Positions 60,604 to 64,000 of a stretch of 64,000 nucleotides of DNA are shown here, in pieces (within the stretch, counting starts at the first letter, position 1; every line of letters begins with the position of its first letter). This DNA is from Ruminococcus gauvreauii (lineage in GTDB: Bacteria > Bacillota > Clostridia > Lachnospirales > Lachnospiraceae): contig NZ_CP102290.1 in the NCBI RefSeq assembly GCF_025151995.1, forward strand, positions 2,046,001 to 2,110,000, written 5' to 3'. The position numbers and the translations under genes were made by a program. The notes under the pieces are model-generated. The model was not told where the DNA came from and did not search any database. It saw nothing but the letters and a program-made list of their open reading frames with translations.

Positions 60604-61627
60604 GATTAAAGTTGCAGTTCTGTTTGGGGGCTGTTCAGAGGAACATAATGTTTCGATAAAATCTGCGATGGAGATTGCCGCAAACATAGATACAAAAAAG
60701 TATCAGCCTTATTATATTGGAATCACAAAATCCGGCGTTTGGAAAATGTGTGAAAAACCTTGTTTGGAGTGGGAACAATATGCGGGGGATCCGGTTGTTT
60801 TTTCGCCGGACAGAAGTACGCATGGTCTGCTGATACAAAAAGACAAAGGGTATGAAATCCAGCCTGTAGACGTGGTATTACCGATGATTCATGGCAAGTT
60901 TGGCGAAGATGGCTCCATACAAGGCTTGCTTGAATTGTCAGGCATTCCGTATGTGGGATGCGATATTCAAAGCTCCGTGACCTGCATGGATAAGGCGCTT
61001 GCATATACCGTTGTGAAAAATGCGGGTATCGCTGTGCCTGGGTTCCGGATCCTTCAGGAGGGGGATCGCCTGGAAACGGAGGATTTCGTATATCCCGTTT
61101 TTGTAAAGCCTGCCCGTTCCGGCTCCTCCTTTGGCGTAAACAAGGTATGCAAGGCAGAAGAGCTTCAGGCAGCAATCGAAGAAGCAAGAAAATATGACAG
61201 CAAGATTTTGATTGAAGAGGCCGTTACCGGGAGTGAGGTAGGCTGCGCCATACTGGGAAACGGAAATGATCTCATGGCTGGCGAGGTGGATCAGATTGAG
61301 CTGAGACACGGCTTTTTTAAGATTCATCAGGAAGCACAGCCGGAGAAGGGATCTGAAAATGCAGTCATCCGAGTTCCAGCCGCCTTACCGGATGAGGTAA
61401 GAGAACGGATTCAGAAAACAGCAATGAAGATTTACCGGATACTTGGCTGCAGAGGATTGGCCCGCATTGACCTGTTTTTGCGGGAGGACGGCTGCATTGT
61501 GCTGAATGAAGTGAATACCATGCCGGGTTTTACTTCCTACAGCCGCTATCCCCGCATGATGACAGCAGCCGGTTTTACGCTTACTGAAATACTGGATCGC
61601 TTGATTGAACTTTCACTTAGGAGGTAA
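60596..61627 (+). CDS. vanD: VanD-type D-alanine-D-lactate ligase
   Basis: 343 residues from ATG 60596 (AAAGGAG upstream), the length I recall for VanD. ATP-grasp enzyme: FGGCSEEHNVSIKSA, MIHGKFGEDGSIQG, KPARSGSSFGV, PEKGSENAV in the omega-loop region and EVNTMPGFTSYSRYP. With VanH and VanX beside it, D-Ala-D-Lac formation is expected. The opening residues and gene order favour VanD over VanA/VanB; percentage identity was not measured. Confidence 0.88.
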   Translation: MFKIKVAVLFGGCSEEHNVSIKSAMEIAANIDTKKYQPYYIGITKSGVWKMCEKPCLEWEQYAGDPVVFSPDRSTHGLLIQKDKGYEIQPVDVVLPMIHGKFGEDGSIQGLLELSGIPYVGCDIQSSVTCMDKALAYTVVKNAGIAVPGFRILQEGDRLETEDFVYPVFVKPARSGSSFGVNKVCKAEELQAAIEEARKYDSKILIEEAVTGSEVGCAILGNGNDLMAGEVDQIELRHGFFKIHQEAQPEKGSENAVIRVPAALPDEVRERIQKTAMKIYRILGCRGLARIDLFLREDGCIVLNEVNTMPGFTSYSRYPRMMTAAGFTLTEILDRLIELSLRR

Positions 61628-61632
61628 CTGCT

Positions 61633-62241
61633 ATGAAAAAGAACTTTGCCTTTTTAGATGAAATGATTCCCGGAATCCGATGGGATGCTAAATATGCCAC
61701 ATGGGACAATTTCACCGGGAAACCGGTAGACGGATACATGGTAAACCGTGTTATGGGAACGAAGGAGCTGGGAGTTGCTTTGCGTAAGGCTCAGAAGATG
61801 GCGGAGAAACTGGGATATGGTTTGCTCTTATGGGACGGCTATCGCCCCCAGTGCGCAGTGGATTGTTTTCTGAATTGGGCTTCCCAACCGGAAGACAATC
61901 TGACGAAAAAGCGTTACTATCCAAATATCAAAAGGAATGAGATGGTTGCGAAGGGGTATGTGGCCTCACAATCCAGCCACAGCCGTGGAAGTACGGTTGA
62001 CCTTACAATTTTTCATTTGAATAGCGGTATGCTTGTTCCTATGGGTGGAGATTTTGACTTTATGGATGAACGGTCACACCATGCCGCAAGCGGTCTGAGC
62101 GAAGAAGAATCAAAAAACCGGCAGTGCTTGCGTTATATCATGGAGAGTAGCGGATTTGAAGCCTATCGTTATGAATGGTGGCATTACGTCTTGGCGGACG
62201 AGCCATACCCGGATACATATTTTGATTTTTGCATTGCCTAG
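61633..62241 (+). CDS. vanX: VanX D-Ala-D-Ala dipeptidase
   Basis: 202 residues, the normal VanX length, ATG at 61633 after GGAGGTAA. Zinc ligands His116, Asp123 and His184, catalytic Glu181 and Arg71 fall at the same numbers as in the characterised enzyme (SSHSRGSTVD, YEWWHY). It destroys D-Ala-D-Ala so that only D-Lac precursors remain. Confidence 0.95.
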   Translation: MKKNFAFLDEMIPGIRWDAKYATWDNFTGKPVDGYMVNRVMGTKELGVALRKAQKMAEKLGYGLLLWDGYRPQCAVDCFLNWASQPEDNLTKKRYYPNIKRNEMVAKGYVASQSSHSRGSTVDLTIFHLNSGMLVPMGGDFDFMDERSHHAASGLSEEESKNRQCLRYIMESSGFEAYRYEWWHYVLADEPYPDTYFDFCIA

Positions 62242-62380
62242 TGAGAACTTGAAGAAATGAAAAATGTAAGATTATAAGGACAAGCGGCATGAGGTGCTTT
62301 CCCTTTTTATAAAGGATCGTAATTTCCTGTATGTTTGTGGGTAAAATTATAGAAAAATGATATACAGGAGGTCTACGATC

Positions 62381-63217
62381 ATGAAACAATTGACAGAAGA
62401 AAAAATACAGGCGTTTGAAGAAAGTCTCTATCTGAATGAAAAATCCAAAGCGACTGTAAGCAAATATCTCCGGACCGTGCGTAAACTGGCGGAGTATTTG
62501 CAGGGGAAGGAACTTACTAAACCTCGTCTTTTGGAATACCGGGAGATACTGCAAAATCAGGTAAAGGCCCAGACAGTCAACGGAACGCTGTCGTCTATCA
62601 ACGCTTTTCTGGAGTTCTGCGGGTGGCAGGACTGCAAGATAAAACTCTTAAAGGTACAGAGGAAAGCGTTTCTGGATGAGACGCGGGAACTGTCTGAAGC
62701 GGAATACAAACAGCTTTTGGCGGCAGCTCAAGCCAAAGGAAATGAGCGGTTGTACCTGGTCATGCTGACCATTTGCGGTACAGGCATTAGGGTCAGCGAG
62801 CTGCAGCATATTACGGTGGAGGCGGCTCAAACCGGACGGGCGGAAATTTGCATGAAAGGAAAAAACCGCACTGTTCTTCTGCAAAAGGAATTGCGTGTCA
62901 GGTTGTTGAAATACGCAAAAGAGCTGGGTATAGACGAGGGCCACATTTTTCGCACCAGAAGTGGAAAGCCCTTGGATCGGACAAACATCTGCCATGATAT
63001 GAAAAAGCTCTGCGCCAGCGCCAAAGTGGATCCCCGTAAGGTTTTTCCTCACAACCTGCGGCATTTGTTCGCCCGCAGCTTTTACGCCATTGAGAAGAAC
63101 CTGGCACATTTGGCGGACATCCTCGGCCACAGCCGTATTGAAACTACGCGAATCTATGTGGCGGCCAGCGCTACAGCTCACGAGCGGATCTTGAATAAAA
63201 TGAAGCTCATTTTATAA
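62381..63217 (+). CDS. intD: Tyrosine recombinase, IntD-like invertase candidate
   Basis: 278 residues, ATG at 62381 after CAGGAGG. N-terminal SAM-like arm (KSKATVSKYLRTVRKLAEYL) and catalytic domain with Arg in GTGIRVSELQ, Lys in MKGKNRTV, HNLRH (His, Arg), LGHSRIETTRIY (His and nucleophile Tyr). It lies directly behind vanX, where intD is found in enterococcal vanD clusters. Unlike ICE integrases it is short, XerC/D-like, and stands beside a perfect inverted-repeat pair, so it probably inverts that segment. Confidence 0.88.
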   Translation: MKQLTEEKIQAFEESLYLNEKSKATVSKYLRTVRKLAEYLQGKELTKPRLLEYREILQNQVKAQTVNGTLSSINAFLEFCGWQDCKIKLLKVQRKAFLDETRELSEAEYKQLLAAAQAKGNERLYLVMLTICGTGIRVSELQHITVEAAQTGRAEICMKGKNRTVLLQKELRVRLLKYAKELGIDEGHIFRTRSGKPLDRTNICHDMKKLCASAKVDPRKVFPHNLRHLFARSFYAIEKNLAHLADILGHSRIETTRIYVAASATAHERILNKMKLIL

Positions 63218-63221
63218 AAAA

Positions 63222-63249
63222 ACCACAGACTAACTCATCTGTGGTAAAT
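63222..63249 (+). repeat. Left inverted repeat of the switch (IRL)
   Basis: 28 bp, starting ACCACAGA and ending TGTGGTAAAT. Internally symmetric: ACCACAGA - CTAACTCA - TCTGTGGT, i.e. two 8-bp arms around an 8-bp core, the layout of a tyrosine-recombinase site. Exact inverse of 63502-63529. Confidence 0.9.
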
Positions 63250-63290
63250 ATTATCACGCCTGTATCGTGAAGCACGTTACAAACATTTAT

Positions 63291-63319
63291 ATTATAGCGT
63301 AAAACCCCCATATTTTCAA
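63291..63319 (-). promoter_or_regulatory. Promoter inside the invertible segment
   Basis: On the minus strand: TTGAAA, 17-base spacer, TATAAT (complement of 63314-63319 and 63291-63296). It would currently transcribe leftwards across IRL and antisense to the end of the recombinase gene. Confidence 0.85.
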
Positions 63320-63431
63320 GTGATACATAGCAAAAGTAAGGGGAAAATCCCACATAAAACGATATTTGTGCATGACGAGAAAGCCTGCATCTGCTGTTTT
63401 ATTTGCAGGCTTTCTTGTTGTGGCCAAGTGA

Positions 63432-63470
63432 GGCGATTTGCGGACAAAGCAAGTCGCCTTTTTCTTTTTC
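63432..63470 (+). terminator. Terminator inside the invertible segment
   Basis: GGCGATTTGC (63432-63441) pairs over 10 bp with GCAAGTCGCC (63449-63458, one G-T pair), followed by TTTTTCTTTTTC. In this orientation it blocks readthrough from the recombinase gene into the downstream operon. Confidence 0.85.
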
Positions 63471-63501
63471 TTCCTAAATCTACCGACTGCGGCCATACCC
63501 A

Positions 63502-63529
63502 ATTTACCACAGATGAGTTAGTCTGTGGT
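63502..63529 (+). repeat. Right inverted repeat of the switch (IRR)
   Basis: 28 bp, exact reverse complement of 63222-63249; flanking bases on both sides no longer match, so the repeat ends are sharp. Confidence 0.9.
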
Positions 63530-63587
63530 ATCGAGCCGCATGTTTAAAGAAGGCGAGTCGGAAAATTGTATGGCAAGGAGGTGAGTT

Positions 63588-63866
63588 ATGAATGGAATGA
63601 AAATTGGCACGATAGGGCTGCTGGATATTTTGGCGGCCAAAAGCGGATGTATGTATCTGTCTGATCTGGCGAAAACGGGAACAAATATGATCATGCCTCA
63701 CCACCTGCATGAAATCAATGCGCAGGAATTTAGCCTGCGGGAATGGGAGGATGCGGTTTCCTATTTGACCGGACAGAGTCAATCCTTCACAGCACCAGAA
63801 CAAGCGAAGCAATATTTAGTTGGGTGCATGCTGAATCAATTTGCAGAAAACCATGAAAAGAGGTAA
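63588..63866 (+). CDS. Small protein downstream of the switch
   Basis: 92 residues, ATG at 63588 after GCAAGGAGGTGAG. Soluble, mixed pattern (GTIGLLDILAAKSGCMYLSDLAKT, INAQEFSLREWEDAVSYLTG). Family not recognised. First gene of the operon that the switch would control; its stop is 3 bases before the ribosome binding site region of the secreted protein. Confidence 0.6.
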   Translation: MNGMKIGTIGLLDILAAKSGCMYLSDLAKTGTNMIMPHHLHEINAQEFSLREWEDAVSYLTGQSQSFTAPEQAKQYLVGCMLNQFAENHEKR

Positions 63867-63871
63867 AGATT

Positions 63872-64000
63872 ATGAAACAAACAAAAAAGAGCAGACTGCT
63901 GGCCATTTTGTTGTCGGCCGCTATGTTGCTGAGTATGCTCCCCACTGTGGCCTTTGCAGAAGAAACCGAGAGTATACCAGCGGAGCAATGCACTGTCACC
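63872..64000 (+). CDS. Start of a secreted protein (cut off by window end)
   Basis: ATG at 63872 after AGAGGTAAAG. A classical signal peptide: basic start (KQTKKSR), hydrophobic core (LLAILLSAAMLLSMLPTVA), cleavage after FAEE-type AXA (VAFA). Only 43 codons are visible, so the mature protein cannot be named. Position behind an invertible promoter suggests a phase-variable surface protein. Confidence 0.75.
   Translation, partial: MKQTKKSRLLAILLSAAMLLSMLPTVAFAEETESIPAEQCTVT

Larger units (their letters stand above)
63222..63529. other. Invertible promoter segment (phase switch)
   Basis: The 252 bases between the repeats hold no gene. They hold a strong leftward promoter (63291-63319), a 12-bp hairpin AGAAAGCCTGCA/TGCAGGCTTTCT (63378-63415) and a rightward terminator (63432-63470). 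In this orientation the promoter points away from the genes at 63588 onward (OFF); inversion would turn it towards them. Confidence 0.8.

Noticed and set aside
62381..63217. Recombinase considered as the integrase of the whole element
   Set aside because: Short XerC/D-like form, far from the lysS end, and adjacent to a perfect inverted-repeat switch. Inversion is the simpler reading, though integration cannot be fully excluded.
63320..63547. Plus-strand open frame across the invertible segment
   Set aside because: It spans the hairpins, the terminator and the right repeat and has no ribosome binding site.

Overview
This is one stretch of a low-to-medium GC Firmicute. It is most likely a gut Clostridia/Lachnospiraceae-type anaerobe, judging from the style of the conjugation genes, the VanD-type resistance operon and the consistent AGGAGG-like ribosome binding sites. 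All family calls come from reading translated sequence and motifs; no database search was possible.

Layout. (1) 1-446 is the 3' end of lysS (chromosomal). (2) About 447-24,400 is the transfer region of an integrative conjugative element (ICE). It holds small DUF6462/DUF5348-type proteins, two replication/regulation-like proteins, and a type IV secretion set (VirB2-like pilin, VirB6/TrbL-like channel, NlpC/P60+3D wall hydrolase, VirB3-like protein, VirB4 ATPase, VirD4 coupling protein). It also has a RusA-like protein, an S1-domain RNA-binding protein, a giant thioester/Cna-B surface adhesin, and a regulatory tail (zinc-ribbon protein, sigma-like factor, signal peptidase). No relaxase or integrase was seen here. 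(3) 24,600-27,200 holds small regulators: a membrane protein, two XRE repressors and a SLOG protein, with clear palindromic operators. (4) 27,300-45,960 is an AT-rich, same-strand array of about 28 small, mostly single-gene units plus gene fragments. It includes nitroreductase, PNPOx, MBL, acetyltransferases, VOC, SnoaL, DUF3795, an IbrA/IbrB pair, an isochorismatase-deaminase fusion, a TudS-related protein and an Lnu-type nucleotidyltransferase. Several genes are duplicated, truncated or reduced to a 3' remnant, and an 18-base motif recurs just after stop codons of unrelated genes. (5) 45,965-54,432 is a c-di-GMP signalling module: tandem GntR regulator, REC/HD-GYP/GGDEF protein, solute-binding lipoprotein, hybrid kinase, Hpt. 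(6) 54,528-62,241 carries an AraC regulator, an orphan winged-helix protein and a complete VanD-type glycopeptide-resistance cluster (vanR-S-Y-H-D-X). (7) 62,381-64,000 is a tyrosine recombinase followed by a 28-bp perfect inverted-repeat pair. The repeats enclose an outward promoter and a terminator, upstream of a small protein and a secreted-protein gene that runs off the window.

How the genes work together. Region 2 would build the conjugation channel, cut the cell wall for it and attach the donor to surfaces. Regions 3-6 are cargo: stress, resistance and signalling functions. Region 7 looks like a phase-variable switch. The recombinase sits where intD lies in enterococcal vanD clusters. 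The promoter in the invertible segment currently points away from the downstream surface operon and a terminator faces it, so the sequenced molecule appears to be in the OFF orientation.

Most interesting: the IntD-linked invertible promoter, the structured RNA at 22,623-22,866, the cassette-like array with its recurring post-stop motif, and the thioester adhesin carried by the ICE.
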